From Paraspadella gotoi (Eukaryota > Chaetognatha): a stretch of DNA of 64,000 nucleotides. Where the stretch lies: positions 15,862,018 through 15,926,017 of the forward strand of contig CM119266.1 in the NCBI GenBank assembly GCA_051294375.1, read 5' to 3'. How positions within the stretch are numbered: the first letter of the stretch is position 1; each line of letters begins with the position of its first letter. The translations under genes were made by a program, and so were the position numbers. Positions 26,567 to 38,830 of this stretch are shown one piece after another. Under the pieces are notes generated by a model that worked only from the letters and a program-made list of their open reading frames with translations, was not told where the DNA came from and made no database searches.

Positions 26567-26707
26567 TCGGTCGTCGTCGTCGTCTTCGTCGTCGTCGCGT
26601 CGTCGTCGTCGTCGTCGTCGTCTCGGCGTCTTCGTGTCTTCGTCGTCTTCGTCGTCGTCTCTCGTGTCCGCTCGTCGTCGTCGCGCTCGTCGCTCGTCGT
26701 GCGGGCG

Positions 26708-26744
<37 letters not shown>

Positions 26745-26748
26745 CCCT
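26567..26748. repeat. (CGT)n triplet repeat
   Basis: Long, partly interrupted CGT/TCG tract. All three frames stay open and give poly-Val, poly-Ser or poly-Arg readings on one strand and poly-Asp or poly-Arg on the other. Confidence 0.95.
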
Positions 26749-27498
26749 CCGCCCCAGCGGTCGCTCACCTCTCCGCTGGCTAGTCTTCGCCGCCTCCGAC
26801 GCCCCCCAGCTGACATGGCGGACAAAGCCGAAGTCAATGCGACACATTCGAAGCAAACGCAAATACGCCAACGAAATTTTCGACAATGACTACTCTGTCG
26901 ACCTATCACATGGTTTTTTTAACACACCTTTCACTCTTACGGCGCTCTACCACTCCCTCATCTTTTCTCAAATACTCCCATCCCCTTCGCGCAGAACCGA
27001 GCGGCGTCGTTTTTCCCGTGAGCGAATTTTGATCGCAGGTAATTTGAAGGAGGAACGAGAATCGAATGGAACCGGAAAATCGACGGCGCCGCCGGTGGAA
27101 ACGTTACCGATCCCGGCGCCGATTTTGAAGCGCCGCCGGCGACGCGAGGAGTGAGAAATGACGCGTCGCCACGAGGAGACGTCGGTGTTTAGGCGGCGTC
27201 GAATGGCGTCGGGTCTTTTGGAAGGGACGACTCGAATAATTGTTTTTACGTTTAAAAAAAGTTTGAAAATTTAAAGTACTATTAATACTTCCTGAAATGG
27301 GGATATAACTTGAAATATAAAACTATCAGTGTTAAATGTACATTGTACACGCAACAAGGAAAAAAATGAACACTGACGAAAGCATGGTGACGAAAAAAAA
27401 AAGAATGAAAGAATGCGCCTTGCATTCATGAAAGTCCCATTCTCCCCAAGGTTTAAGAAAGGCATAGTAAAAGGATCTTCTTTGAAAGAAGTGAATGC

Positions 27499-27570
27499 AA
27501 TCTCTCTCTCTCTCCTCTCCCTCTCCTCTCTCTTCTATCTCGTCCTCTCTCTCTCTCTCTCTCCTTTTAT
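27499..27570. repeat. (CT)n imperfect microsatellite
   Basis: CT tract with TTC and CGTC interruptions. Confidence 0.9.
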
Positions 27571-27647
27571 CGGCGTCGTTTGGAAATGCAAAGGCAGGTT
27601 CCCCTGCTCGTTGGCGCCGCAAAGGAAGAGAAGACCCCGCGCGGTCG

Positions 27648-27693
27648 GGATTAGAGGCCAAATTAGAGGCCGAATTAGGGGCCAAATTAAGGG
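27648..27693 (+). repeat. 13-bp tandem repeat, 3.5 units
   Basis: AATTAGAGGCCAA-type units (ATTAGAGGCC, ATTAGAGGCC, ATTAGGGGCC, ATTAAGGG) occur at a strict 13-bp period. Confidence 0.85.
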
Positions 27694-27763
27694 TATAGAT
27701 TCCCGTCAAGGTTCCTCTCTTTTTTTGCCTTTCGGTGGATTTTCGGTGTCATCAGGCATAAAA

Positions 27764-27767
<4 letters not shown>

Positions 27768-27808
<41 letters not shown>

Positions 27809-27813
27809 AGAGA

Positions 27814-27844
<31 letters not shown>

Positions 27845-27845
27845 T
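27768..27845. repeat. (GA)n microsatellite
   Basis: GA tract with AAG and ATG interruptions. Confidence 0.95.
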
Positions 27846-28581
27846 AAAATGAGAAAGATAAGAAAATAGTTAAAAAAAGAAGCTGCCACGTGTACAAACG
27901 CGCGCGTGCGACGACTCTTCTTTTTCATCTTTGCGCGCGCACGTGCACGTGTCGGCGAATTATGCCGCCTTTGGTGCGCGGGGTTAAACGAGGGCCAAAA
28001 TTTAGGACGAATGCCAACTGAGGTGAAAGAAAACGATTCTTTTCTCGGCTCAAACTCGAAATTCAAGCATAATACAAAATGCTTAATTTTAAAGTATTAC
28101 ATATTATTTTTCGCTCCAATTTTTTCTTACATTAAAGTAACATTTAGGAAACAGGCAATGCAACTAGAATCAAATAATTGCAATAAATTAATATATTTAG
28201 ATATAAAAACTTATAGCTATAGATATATATTATTGAACAAAACGATGTATCGCTTTTAGCGACACCGATATTTCATAAAATGAAACGTAAACAAAGAGGT
28301 AAAAGACGTTGAACCTTCTCTTCTTCATTTTATTAACGATCTTCGTTCGAAACAAGAAGAGAAAACAAATTTTTCAGTTTTCAGAGTTGGACCGAAAAAT
28401 GTTTATTTTCCGCTCCAAGATTTTGAGAAGGAAAGATTTTGTTTTGCGATAAAAGTTTTTGAAAATTAGCCAAGTTTACCTCATCTCGGGCGAAACGTAA
28501 AAAAGAGAATAACGAGCTTAGATGGAAACAAGAAAAGAAAGGGAAAATTTGAAAAAAAAAAATCATTAGAAAAAGAAATGA

Positions 28582-28582
<1 letters not shown>

Positions 28583-28637
<55 letters not shown>
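28583..28637. repeat. (GA)n microsatellite
   Basis: Perfect GA run. Confidence 0.97.
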
Positions 28638-28641
<4 letters not shown>

Positions 28642-28861
28642 AAAAATAATGATGATAAATGATGTTGATGATGCAGAGAATGATGATCGATGATGATGAT
28701 GATGCATGAAAATAATCGACGCATGGAATGACGATGATGACGATGATGACGATGACGATGACGAAGAAAATGATGATGTTGATGACGAAGAAGATGATGA
28801 CGAAGATTATGACGATGTTGATGATGACGACGATGATGACGAAGACGACCAAGACGTAGAC
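28642..28861. repeat. (GAT/GAC)n compound triplet repeat
   Basis: GATGAY-type triplets give an Asp/Glu-rich frame on the plus strand (ATG at 28706) and Ile/Val/His-rich frames on the other. Simple repeat expansion explains it better than a gene. Confidence 0.85.
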
Positions 28862-29837
28862 GAAAGAACATTCGTCAGAATTTTCATCCTTTCACCTTGA
28901 ACCATCTGCAACCATTTGCCGCAGGGAACCCAATACCTCGGGCTGGAGCAAGAAATCAAGAAATCTACGTGGGTTACGCGATTCGTTTCGGATATATGAT
29001 CCGCGAATTCGTGGGTCCGCGGATTCTTGGGCCGCCAATTGTCCATTTTTACTTTTGTGGCCATCAAGAAGACGACGACGACGAATGTCGATGATGATGA
29101 TGATCGGCCCTGACCCTTTTTTTTTCACACGCGGAGGGCGGCAGGTGGGGCGGTAAAGAAGAGAGGGAGTTAAGGGAGAAAATGAATCAGGGTGAAGCTT
29201 GGTGGAGTGAGATGGATGGGTGAACACGGAGGAATGGTGAAAAAGTGAAAAAGTTTTGGGACTGCCTAAAATTTAAATCGTAAAATGACAGCGAAATGTT
29301 GATAATCTTAAGAAATGGTTCTTCCCATGGTCGCCCCTCAAATCGGGACCTCCCAACCTCTTTTTCTTTTCAAGGTTAACACGTACTCTTCAGAACCAAA
29401 CAACTCCTCGGCTCCTCACCAAAAAAAAGAGTCCAAAGACGAAACGAAAATAAAGAGGAGATTTTTGAAAAGACAAGCCGATAAATTTCGTCCGATCTGA
29501 TCGGAGGAAAGGAGTAAGCTTTCTCCCCCCGATCGGCCAATCGAGCCAGCAAGCCGATCGGCGAAGAAACGGTGAAGGTCGCGAGCGAACATAACGGACG
29601 ACGTGAGAAAAAAAAAATTGGTTGGCATCGAAGGATCCCAGGCCGATCCGAAATCCCGCTCGATCTCCCGCCGTCGACTTCCATTTTTTTTTTCACATGA
29701 GCAAAACATGATAATCGCAGTTTTGACAAATGGAATTTCAAAGAAGAATTTTTTTTTACGAAAAAAAAAAATAAAGAAAAGACAGAATAGAAAGAGATGA
29801 GAAAGATTTTTTTTTTCTAGCCTTTTTCTGTCCCTGT

Positions 29838-29890
<53 letters not shown>

Positions 29891-30368
29891 CTCTCTTTCA
29901 TTTCTCTTCGTTCCTCTCTTCCTATCTTCCTCTCCTCGTCTGGGTTTGAGGCTTTTGATGGTCGGTGATGGATGGAGCGACGAGGAAAGAAGCAAAGGAG
30001 GGGCGATAGGTGAGATTATGGTGAGTTCGGGAGCTGAGGGTGAGTCGTGGTCCACGGTGAGGAGAGACGTTGATTTTTTAGAAAAAGAAAGAGATAGTGA
30101 GTGTCAAAAGGAGAGAAACGGAGCCAAGAGATTGAAACAATAATGTGAATGAAAAAAAGGGGAAAGGGGAAACAGAGAAAATCTTTCCCGAAAAAAAAGC
30201 TGATTAAGTGATGCATGGAAATCGGTCGTACGGGGTCTTCTAGGGACGTTCTTTGGCACGAAAAGTATCAGCTAGTACGATCAAGTCTCCTATTGAGTCT
30301 TTTGAACTGCTGTTCGAAAAATAGAGAGTTAAAAAGATAAAGAAAATTGTGAAAAACGGGCTCAGGAA
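28862..30368. other. Gene-free, with a CT tract
   Basis: Contains a short GAC/GAT run (29070-29103), poly-A or poly-T stretches and a CT tract at about 29837-29896. No supported gene was found. Confidence 0.5.
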
Positions 30369-30379
30369 CTTTCTCTCTC

Positions 30380-30422
<43 letters not shown>

Positions 30423-30448
30423 TCTCTCTCTCTCTCGTCTCTCTCTCA
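30369..30448. repeat. (CT)n microsatellite
   Basis: CT tract with short interruptions. Confidence 0.95.
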
Positions 30449-30849
30449 CCATTCAAGGCTTCCTCTTTCCACAGACAAATTTCGCGCTTTTCAGTCTGAC
30501 CTGCTTCGAACGAGGCAGAGACTGAGGACGCAACCTTGACCTCAGGAAGAAAATGCCGAGAAAAAGTTTGAAAAAGAAGAAAAAACGTAAATAAAAAAAA
30601 ACGAGACGGAGAAAAACAATACCTTGGTTTGAGAATTTCCAAAAGGGGAAGCGAAACAATGCCTATACCTTCTTTTTCTTTAATTCTCTACACCCTTTTT
30701 TCAAGTAATGACGCCGTCCAATAAGGCAGCCAGAGTTGGAACTGGCTGATAATGGGGACAGTTTCAACTGGCGCCCTCTTTCTGCAATTGGTACGCTCAG
30801 TTCGAATCTGGCTAAAAGCTTTACGCCTCTTTTTCAAACTGTTTTCCTC

Positions 30850-31171
30850 TGTTTTGGGGAAATCCCTACCACTATTTTTTCAAGCGGGGATTACTGTTTG
30901 AAGCCTTCTGCCTTATCCACGGCGCGGGAAATCCCGCCGCTATTTTTGATTGGGGATTGAACGTTTGAAGCCCTGTCCCGCCGTTGAAATCTCATCATGG
31001 GCAGTACCTAGCTTATAAAAAATATTTGTAACAAAAACAACGAAACTTGAACAATCCTAATTTAAAAATAAATATTATTTGCATTAGATTCATTCCTAAA
31101 CCCTATTATTTTATATTCCTCTCTCATCTGCAGTCCTACCTCTCTCCTTTTTTCTTATTTTTCTATTTTCA

Positions 31172-31202
<31 letters not shown>

Positions 31203-32315
31203 TATATAATAATAATATATCTCTCTCTCCTCTCTCTCTCCTCTCTTTCAATCTGTAATCTCTCTCTTTTCTTCTCACTCTATTCTTTTTTTCTATTTTA
31301 TCTCTCTCTCAACTTCCTCTCTTTGTCTCATCTTTCACTCTCTCTTTTTTTTTTATTTTCATATATCCTCTCTCTGTCTATGTCCTCTCTTTCCTCTGTC
31401 TCTCTCTCTATCCTCTCTCCTTTATCTTCTTTGGTATCTCTATCTCTTTCTCCTCTATTTCTTTTTTCTATTTTCTTATATCTCTCTCACTTTCTTTCTC
31501 TTTCTTGTCCTACCTCTTTCTCTCTTTCTTTTTTATATTCATAATATATATAATATATATCTCTCTCTCTCTCTCTCTCTGTCGACTCTCTTTTTTGATC
31601 CAAATGAATTATATACATATTGTTGAATGAAATTGGTACACACAATATAAAAAAATACAAAAAAGAAATGTTACTTATCATCTTTGCGTTTTGAATTGAG
31701 AAAGTTTAAATTTATAGCAAACAACGATTTATTTTGAGAACATTTGTTGGTTGTTGTTGTTTTGAAATTTTAAATTCAAGTCTTCATTAGCACTCTATTC
31801 CCCATCGAAGCTGATAATCCAGCTCAATAACACAACTTTTCCTACCAACCAATATACTATATTGTTCTTACTTTCTTTCTTTTTTAATTATCTTTTTCCT
31901 TACTTTTCTTTTTTTTTCTTTTTTTTTTTCCTAATTTTTTCTTCTTTCTTCTGTTTCTAACTTTTTCTGTCATTAATATTTCTGTAGTATTTAAAAAATA
32001 TAATTAAAAGAAGCAAGAAAAATTCAAAAATCCTATGACCCTCATTGTTATCGCTATTGTAGATACCCTTGAAGGCCCAAAAACAAAGAACCGTTTGAGA
32101 AGAGAGAGATAGAGAGAGAGGGAGAGAGAGAGAAGTGGGCCCATTTCTCGTCCGTCATGAAATTTGGGCTGGGGATCGTTGCAGGGAAATGAAATCCCGG
32201 CTGCAGACGCGCGCCAGGGCGTGTATGCGGTGATACTTATATTTCTCTTCCCCGAAACTGCGCCGAAGTTTAACAGTTTAAACTGTCGAGGATATGGCCC
32301 GCGGTAATATCTCTC
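30850..32315 (+). repeat. 1.5-kb tandem duplication, copy A
   Basis: It begins with the GAAATCCCTACCACTATTTT block and ends with GATATGGCCCGCGGTAATAT. The same order of parts recurs at 32350-34510. Inside lie CT-rich tracts (31171-31596), a pair of related ~70-bp subunits each ending in GTTTGAAGCC, and a perfect palindrome ACAGTTTAAACTGT at 32273-32286. It has an uninterrupted TCATTAG at 31784-31790, the empty form of the site occupied in copy B. Confidence 0.8.
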
Positions 32316-32349
32316 TTTTCTGTTTCACAGGAAACTGTCTTTTTTTATT

Positions 32350-34510
32350 TCCCCTTCCCCTCTTTGGGTTTTTTTGGAGGGAATCCCTACCACTATTTTT
32401 CCACAGGGGATTACTGTTTGAAGCCTTCGCTTATCCACGGCGGAGAATCCCCGCGCCACTATTTTTGATGGGGATTGCACGTTTGAAGCCTTGTCCCGCC
32501 GTCAATCATCAACATGGGCAGTCCTTGTTAATAAAAATATTTTTAACTAAACAATACGAAACTTAACAATCCTAAGTTAAAAAATAAATAATTTATTTGC
32601 TTTGATTCATTCCCTAAAACCCTCTATTTTATATTCTCTCTCTCTCTACTCTGGTCTACGCCTCTCTCTCTTTTTATTTTTTTCATTTCATCTCTCTCCT
32701 CCTCTCTCTCTCTCTCTTCTCTCTCTCCTCCCTCTTTCAATCTGTATTCTCTCTTTTTCTCACTCTATTTCTTTTTTTTTTCTATTTTATCTCTACTCTC
32801 AACTTTCTCCTCTTTGTCTCTCTTTCTACCTCTCCTCTTTTTTTTTTTATTTCATATATCTTTCTCTCTGTCTCTGTCTCTCTTTCTCGTCTTCTCTCTC
32901 TCTATCTCTCTCTCTCTTTATCTCATCTTTGTTCTCTATTCTTTCTCACTCTATTTCCTTTTTTTTTTTTATCTCTCTCTCAACTTTACTTTCTCCTCCT
33001 TTGTCTCCTTTTCTCTCTTTATTCTTTTTTAAAATATTCATATATATATATATAATCTCCTCTCTTCTCTAGCTCTCTCTCTCATCTGTCTGTCTGTCTC
33101 CTCTCTTTTTTTGATCCAAATGATTATAAATTTTTTGAAATGAAATTGGTAAAACAACCAATATAAAAAATACAAAAAAAGAATGTTACTTAGCATCTTT
33201 GTTGTTTTGGAAAATTGAGAAAAGTTGAATTAATAGCAAGGCAACGATTATTTGAGACATTTGTTGTTGTGTTGTTTTGAATTTTAATTCAAGTCTTCAT
33301 TAGTAGCGGTAGCCGATCCAATTTCAAATTTTAATGCGGCAACACATTAAACATAGCATTAATTGGTATTAATTATTGTGTTAAATAATATTTTTTTTGC
33401 AAAAAATGTTCCGAACCATAGAGTAAGTTCCTAATTAATATTATTATATTGCTATATAATGGTTAAACAAATTTTTTTTGGATATATTTAAATTTTTTTA
33501 ATTGATTCTGAATAGAGCTTAAAAAGTTACAGCAAAAATCATAATTAACAACTTTATTACAATTTCTGATGTTTTATTACTAAAAAAATTAAGTAAAACT
33601 GCTAAAATCATCGGATTGATGATGGATGATGATGATTTTTTAAGGTTTTTCTCAATTTTAACCCATCTTATCAATCAAAATATTGAAAAAAAAAATTATA
33701 CTTTTTTGTTTAGATAACATTTTCAAATAAGCTATTCTGATTCTGCTTTTTAAAAAAAAAAAATCCCAAAAAAAAATTTTTGACATTTCCCTATCTAATA
33801 ACATAAAATATTAAAAAATTTAAATTACTAATGCTTCTTGCCATTTATTAGAAAATTGTTTAGCTCCATTGAAAGTTTTCTCAGAAGAATGTATGAAGTT
33901 TTCATTTGAAGTTCCCAAATAAACTTCTGACCACCCCATTGAAACGAAGTTGGGCTCTAATCATTAGCACTCTATTCCATCGAAGCTGTATATCCAGCTC
34001 AATAACACACTTTTCCTACACATACAATAACTATATTGTCTTTCTTTCTTCTTTTTATTTATCTTTTTTTTTCTTTTCTTTTTTTTTCTTTTTTGTTCCT
34101 ATATTTTTCTTTTTTTCCCTTTCTTTCTTTTTTTTTTTCCTTACTTTTCTGTCATTAATATTTCTGTATATTTAAAAAAAAATATATTAAAAGAAAAGCA
34201 GAAGAAAAATTCAAATCTGTGACCCTCAATTGTTATGCTATTGGAAGATAAAACCTGAAGCCAAAAAAACAAAGAACGTTTGAGAGAGAGAGATAGAGAA
34301 GATAGATAGAGAGAGAGAGAGGGAGAGAGAGAGAGTGGGCCATTCCTCGTCCCCGTCATGAATTTGGGCGGGGATTGCCGGGAATAAATCCGCGGTGAAG
34401 ACCGGCCGCAGGGCGTAGTTGCGGTGAACTTATAGTTCTCTTCCCCGAAACCTGCGGAAGTTAAACAGTTAAAACTGCGAAGGATATGGCCCGCGTAATA
34501 TCTCCCTTTT
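32350..34510 (+). repeat. 1.5-kb tandem duplication, copy B (interrupted)
   Basis: Collinear with copy A, but the two are noisy relative to each other, with many single-base indels. It carries a 657 bp insertion at 33304-33960. The ACAGTTTAAACTGT palindrome of copy A is broken here by one missing base. Confidence 0.8.
33304..33960 (+). mobile_element. 657-bp insertion with 7-bp target-site duplication
   Basis: Comparison with the empty site in copy A shows a precise insertion flanked by TCATTAG on both sides (33297-33303 and 33961-33967). The element starts TAGCGGTAGCCGATCC and ends GTTGGGCTCTAA. It has no terminal inverted repeat, no poly-A tail and no frame longer than small peptides. Its middle and right parts match family R and its left part resembles 8440-8510. 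Family R is therefore mobile or was mobilised in trans. Confidence 0.65.
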
Positions 34511-35103
34511 TCTTATCTTTATATAAACGTATATAGTTTAGTTTTCTTTTGTTTCTTACTTCTTTTTTAATTTTTCTTTTCTTTCTTCTCTTCTTTCTTT
34601 CTTTCTTTCTTTCTTTCTTCTTGCTTTTTTCTTCTCTTCTCTCTTTCTTTCTTTCTTTTTCTTCTCTTTTGCTTCTTTTATCTTCTCGTTTCCTCTTTTA
34701 TGTAGCTTAGTCTCACGTACCATACTCTTCTTTTCTCCTTTTTCTCTTTTTCTTTCCATTTCTTTTTGTAGCAGGCGAAAGCGGCTACTCGCTCCGTGAC
34801 TGCCCATAGCGCTTGAATAAAGGACTCCTTTCCTTTTTTTTTCCTTCCTTCTTTTTAGACGAGAGTAGTATATCTATTCACCTTGGCTAAAAAGGCGTCC
34901 CCTTCCCGCCTACTCCAACCTCCTCGTCCCCTTTTCCTCGCCCTCTAGTCCCTTTCTTCTCGTCCCTTTCTTCGTTCGCTCCTCCCCGTTAGTCGCCCCT
35001 AGTTTTTCAGATCTTGGTTTTTTTTTTCGTTTTTCTTCACTTTTCCAACTTTTCTTCTCGACTAATTTTCTTCTTTAATCCTAAAACTTTTCTCAGCCAA
35101 GCA
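34511..35103. other. Gene-free pyrimidine-rich spacer
   Basis: CTTT/TTCT-rich sequence with no supported gene. Confidence 0.5.
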
Positions 35104-35128
35104 NNNNNNNNNNNNNNNNNNNNNNNNN
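35104..35128. other. 25-N assembly gap
   Basis: Placeholder-size gap. Confidence 0.99.
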
Positions 35129-35216
35129 CCGCCGTAAGGCTTCATGGTCCCAAAGGTAAAAAGAATATGATCATCCAAAACACGTGAAAAGATTCTCTGA
35201 ACAGAGAGAGAGAGAG

Positions 35217-35362
35217 NNNNNNNNNNNNNNNNNNNNNNNNNNNNNNNNNNNNNNNNNNNNNNNNNNNNNNNNNNNNNNNNNNNNNNNNNNNNNNNNNNNN
35301 NNNNNNNNNNNNNNNNNNNNNNNNNNNNNNNNNNNNNNNNNNNNNNNNNNNNNNNNNNNNNN
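35217..35362. other. 146-N assembly gap
   Basis: Begins directly in a GA tract, which probably caused the break. Confidence 0.99.
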
Positions 35363-35741
35363 ACCGCCTCTGATTGCGTTATTGGTCTTGGAAAATGTCT
35401 TGAAGTAACGTCCTTACGTCGCCGGAGGCGTTACAAGTTAAAACCTGCAAAGGTAAACGCTTTATACCGCGCTTTCCAAAGACGGTAGAGGTGGCGGCGT
35501 CGGTGGCGTCGGCAGCGGCGTCGGCGGCGTCGACGGCGGCGTCGGCACCGGCACCGGTTCTCCCATTGAAGGCAGAAGAGATTGAAACGAAATTCCATCG
35601 CATGAGAATAAGAAGAATCAAGAATAAGAAGCAGAAGAAGAAAAAGAAGAAACAAGACACGGAATATGATTCACCCCGCGGGTATACCGCCGCCGGTGAA
35701 AGCCCAGCGCCATTCACTGGAAAATCTTGTGAAGAGACGCG
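35363..35741 (+). other. Possible exon fragment and Ala-rich triplet repeat between gaps
   Basis: From the gap, one frame reads ASDCVIGLGKCLEVTSLRRR and then runs to CCTGCAAAG|GTAAAC, a plausible splice donor at about 35453. Downstream, GCG/GCC/TCG triplets (35488-35560) give a poly-Ala/Ser frame that continues into Lys-rich sequence up to the next gap. No domain is recognised, and both ends are lost in gaps. Confidence 0.2.
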
Positions 35742-35936
35742 NNNNNNNNNNNNNNNNNNNNNNNNNNNNNNNNNNNNNNNNNNNNNNNNNNNNNNNNNNN
35801 NNNNNNNNNNNNNNNNNNNNNNNNNNNNNNNNNNNNNNNNNNNNNNNNNNNNNNNNNNNNNNNNNNNNNNNNNNNNNNNNNNNNNNNNNNNNNNNNNNNN
35901 NNNNNNNNNNNNNNNNNNNNNNNNNNNNNNNNNNNN
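35742..35936. other. 195-N assembly gap
   Basis: Run of undetermined bases. Confidence 0.99.
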
Positions 35937-37110
35937 AAATTGGGTTGTCTGAGTGCAAAAGATTACGAAGAATAGTTCACTCGTAGTTTCACTCTGATAT
36001 TTTTAGATTTATGGTACCACCAGGATAACATTAAATTCCGTGCGGAAGAATTTCAAGCGTATTACGAATTTAAAATTTTTGTTTTTTTTTTAACGACTCA
36101 CAAACAAACGCTCCGTGAGAATATCTTCACCACGCACGACCTTGGCGTTCCCGCCTGTCAAAAGTACTTGTATGTGTATCGGGGATATTTTCTAAAATCG
36201 GCTCGCCGTTAAAATTTAAAATCTTGGGCTCTCATCCGGGTTTCCACCTTCGCTGGGATTTTTAACAAAGAATTCCCTTTCTCCCTCTTGCGAAATATTA
36301 ATATTAAGGGGAGAAAGAGCGAGAGAGAGGAGAATTGGGAAGAGAGGAAGAGAAGAGGTGGAAGGGAGGAAGGAGGAGAGAGAGATGAGCAGAGAGAGAG
36401 AGATTTATTTGCGTGGCGAAGGCAAACCTTTGAAAAAAAAAACAGGGGGAAAAACGTGTTAAACTTAAAGAGGTGATTCACGGATTGTGAGAGAAAAATC
36501 CTTGCAGCGTCGATGACGAGAGGAAACGACGCCCACGATTCTCCGTCGCCTTCGACGTAGATGGCGCTGAAGGTTTTCGTTAAAACGTGAACCGTCTCGA
36601 TCGAGGAAAGACTGAACCAAGTATGTATCATTGAAACTCTTTAGATTGGGTAGACTAAATTCACTAGGTTCATTAAATTGAATAAGTGAACGCGAAATAA
36701 TAAGAAAAAATAAAGGAAAGAAAATTGATTTGAAGTCAATTGTTCGTTAAGTAGAATCGAAGCAAAATCTCGCAGTCCCTTTCGCCGATTACGCACTCGG
36801 CGAACGATCTCGCTTTAACGAATACGCTCTCGTAATTACGCACTCGCGATTTCTCGTGATTAAGCGGAGGTGAAGGATTGAGCGGCGGCTGGCGGCTGGC
36901 GGGCGGTTGGCGGCGTCCCGCGCTTCGCTCAGGTTTCCTCTTCTGCGCCGAGAATCGGAATCAAGGTCTGTTCTTTGAATCGAAAGGAAACACGCACGCC
37001 CACGCCTTAGAAGTTAAGGTGAACGAAGGCGAGGGGCGAGGAGAGGACAAGGGAAGAAAGGAATCTCAATACCTCATTTGCATAACGGGAGGAATTTGAA
37101 CTCCGCTACT
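35937..37110. other. Gene-free, with a weak exon-like stretch
   Basis: A minus-strand frame at about 36620-36480, following TTGGTTCAG, reads SIETVHVLTKTFSAIYVEGD and stays open to 36400. The plus strand over the same bases also has a good acceptor (CCTTGCAG at about 36500-36507). The evidence conflicts between strands, so no gene is called. A GGCGGCTGGC repeat lies near 36885. Confidence 0.25.
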
Positions 37111-37125
37111 CTTCTCTCTCTCTCT

Positions 37126-37130
<5 letters not shown>

Positions 37131-37192
<62 letters not shown>
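37131..37192. repeat. (CT)n microsatellite
   Basis: Perfect CT run. Confidence 0.97.
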
Positions 37193-37197
<5 letters not shown>

Positions 37198-37574
37198 GAG
37201 ACGCGACGGAGAGGGGTTAACGCAGGTGAGAGACGAGGGGAAAGAGAAAGAGAGGAAGGTAAAGAAAGAGAAAATTGAATTTAAAAAAAGTTAAATTTAG
37301 CGTTTTAAAAGAATAGGCAAAAGGTAATGAATTTGAAGTGATGGCATTCGAATATAAAGGAAATTGAAACTATGTATACGTTTACCAAAAAGTTATTTTC
37401 ATTCATACTCAACAAGGCCAAATTAAATGATACAATAAAACCCAAAAAAAATCCGGATTTAAAAAGTGGAAAATTGGAAAAAAGGGATTCAACGCGAGAG
37501 AGAGATTTCATTTTGATGAGACAACCGTGGAGGATGTTCTGGTTAATGAGGAAGTAAACCACTTCCGAGATTTC

Positions 37575-37685
<111 letters not shown>

Positions 37686-38697
37686 GTCTTCTCAATCGCC
37701 GAGGAAAAGGAGCCATTTCGATACAATAAACCCTTTCAATCTTCCGCTCCAGATCACAGAATGCCAGTGAAATGTTGCATGTTGAATCCCTCGTCCTTCG
37801 GTTTAAAAAAAAAACTGCCTTGGATCGGAATCAGAGAAACTTCTTGCGGCGGAATTCGAAAGAGTTCGTCGTTGATTGTGAATCGCGTTAGTGAAACTCA
37901 AGCTCAACTCTCGAGATCACGGAACGAAAATCATAACCAAATCGGAAGATTAAGGTTCACATATCGATGGGAGAACCGATCAGGGAAGTTGCATTGAAAG
38001 GCGTAAGTTTTTCATTGCGTTCTGTGTTAATAAGTGACATATTTGGTGAATAAAGATTTATTTTAGTATTGAGTGAAGTATTTTTGCATTTAGTACAAAA
38101 GCTAATTGTTTAATTGTCTGCAACCGATACCAAAATAGCAAAATACCCTTCCGTATTTTTAATTAGTTGTGTCCAATTCAAGAATGATTTAAATCGCTCT
38201 TCGTTTAAACGTCCTTTTCTTCCTCTCTCTCTCTCTTTCTCTTTCATTCCCTCTCTCGCCATTTCTATTTCTCTCTCTCGGTTCAGCCTCGATTTCCGGT
38301 TCACCTGATTGGAGAATCCCATTGACCAATCAGGGTGAGACTTTGTTTCCGCTTGAGTAAATCGGCTGCGCTTTAAAGGTGACTGAACAATCGAACAAAC
38401 AGGGAGTGAAAGAGAGAGAGAGAGACAAAGGGAGAGAAAAACATCGCCGACGACGAAGAAGACAACGACCACGACGACATCGCCAAAGAAACGAAGAGAC
38501 GGATGACACGAAATGATGAAAAGATACCTCGGTCGCCGCAACAAAAACAAAGATGAAAACAATACGTCTCTATGTAATTTAACTATAATAATTCTTTAAA
38601 AAACATTTTTAGGGAAATTTCAATTGCAATATACAATTGTCCGAAAATCTAATGATTTTTTCTGACTAAAGTTGCAACTTGTGAAGAAAAAAATAAC

Positions 38698-38830
38698 CAC
38701 AGGTACCGATAAACCGTTCTATTTTTAAAGGAAACCTCGGCGACGACGAACTGCTGATTCTTTTTATTTTGTTTATTGCTAAATACTTCACGACAATCTC
38801 TCTCAAAAATTATAAATCTTCTCTATTTTA
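38698..38830 (+). mobile_element. Diverged partial LTR
   Basis: CAGGTACCGATAAACCGTTC, then GGCGACGACGAACTGCTGATTC, TTTATTTTGTTTATTGC and GACAATCTCTCTCAA parallel the LTRs at 9320-9430 and 10525-10640 in order and orientation. Only the terminal part is recognisable, and no partner LTR is nearby. Confidence 0.5.

Noticed and set aside
28706-28900. Asp/Glu-rich frame resembling an acidic domain
   Set aside because: It is produced by GAT/GAC triplets and is open in several frames on both strands.
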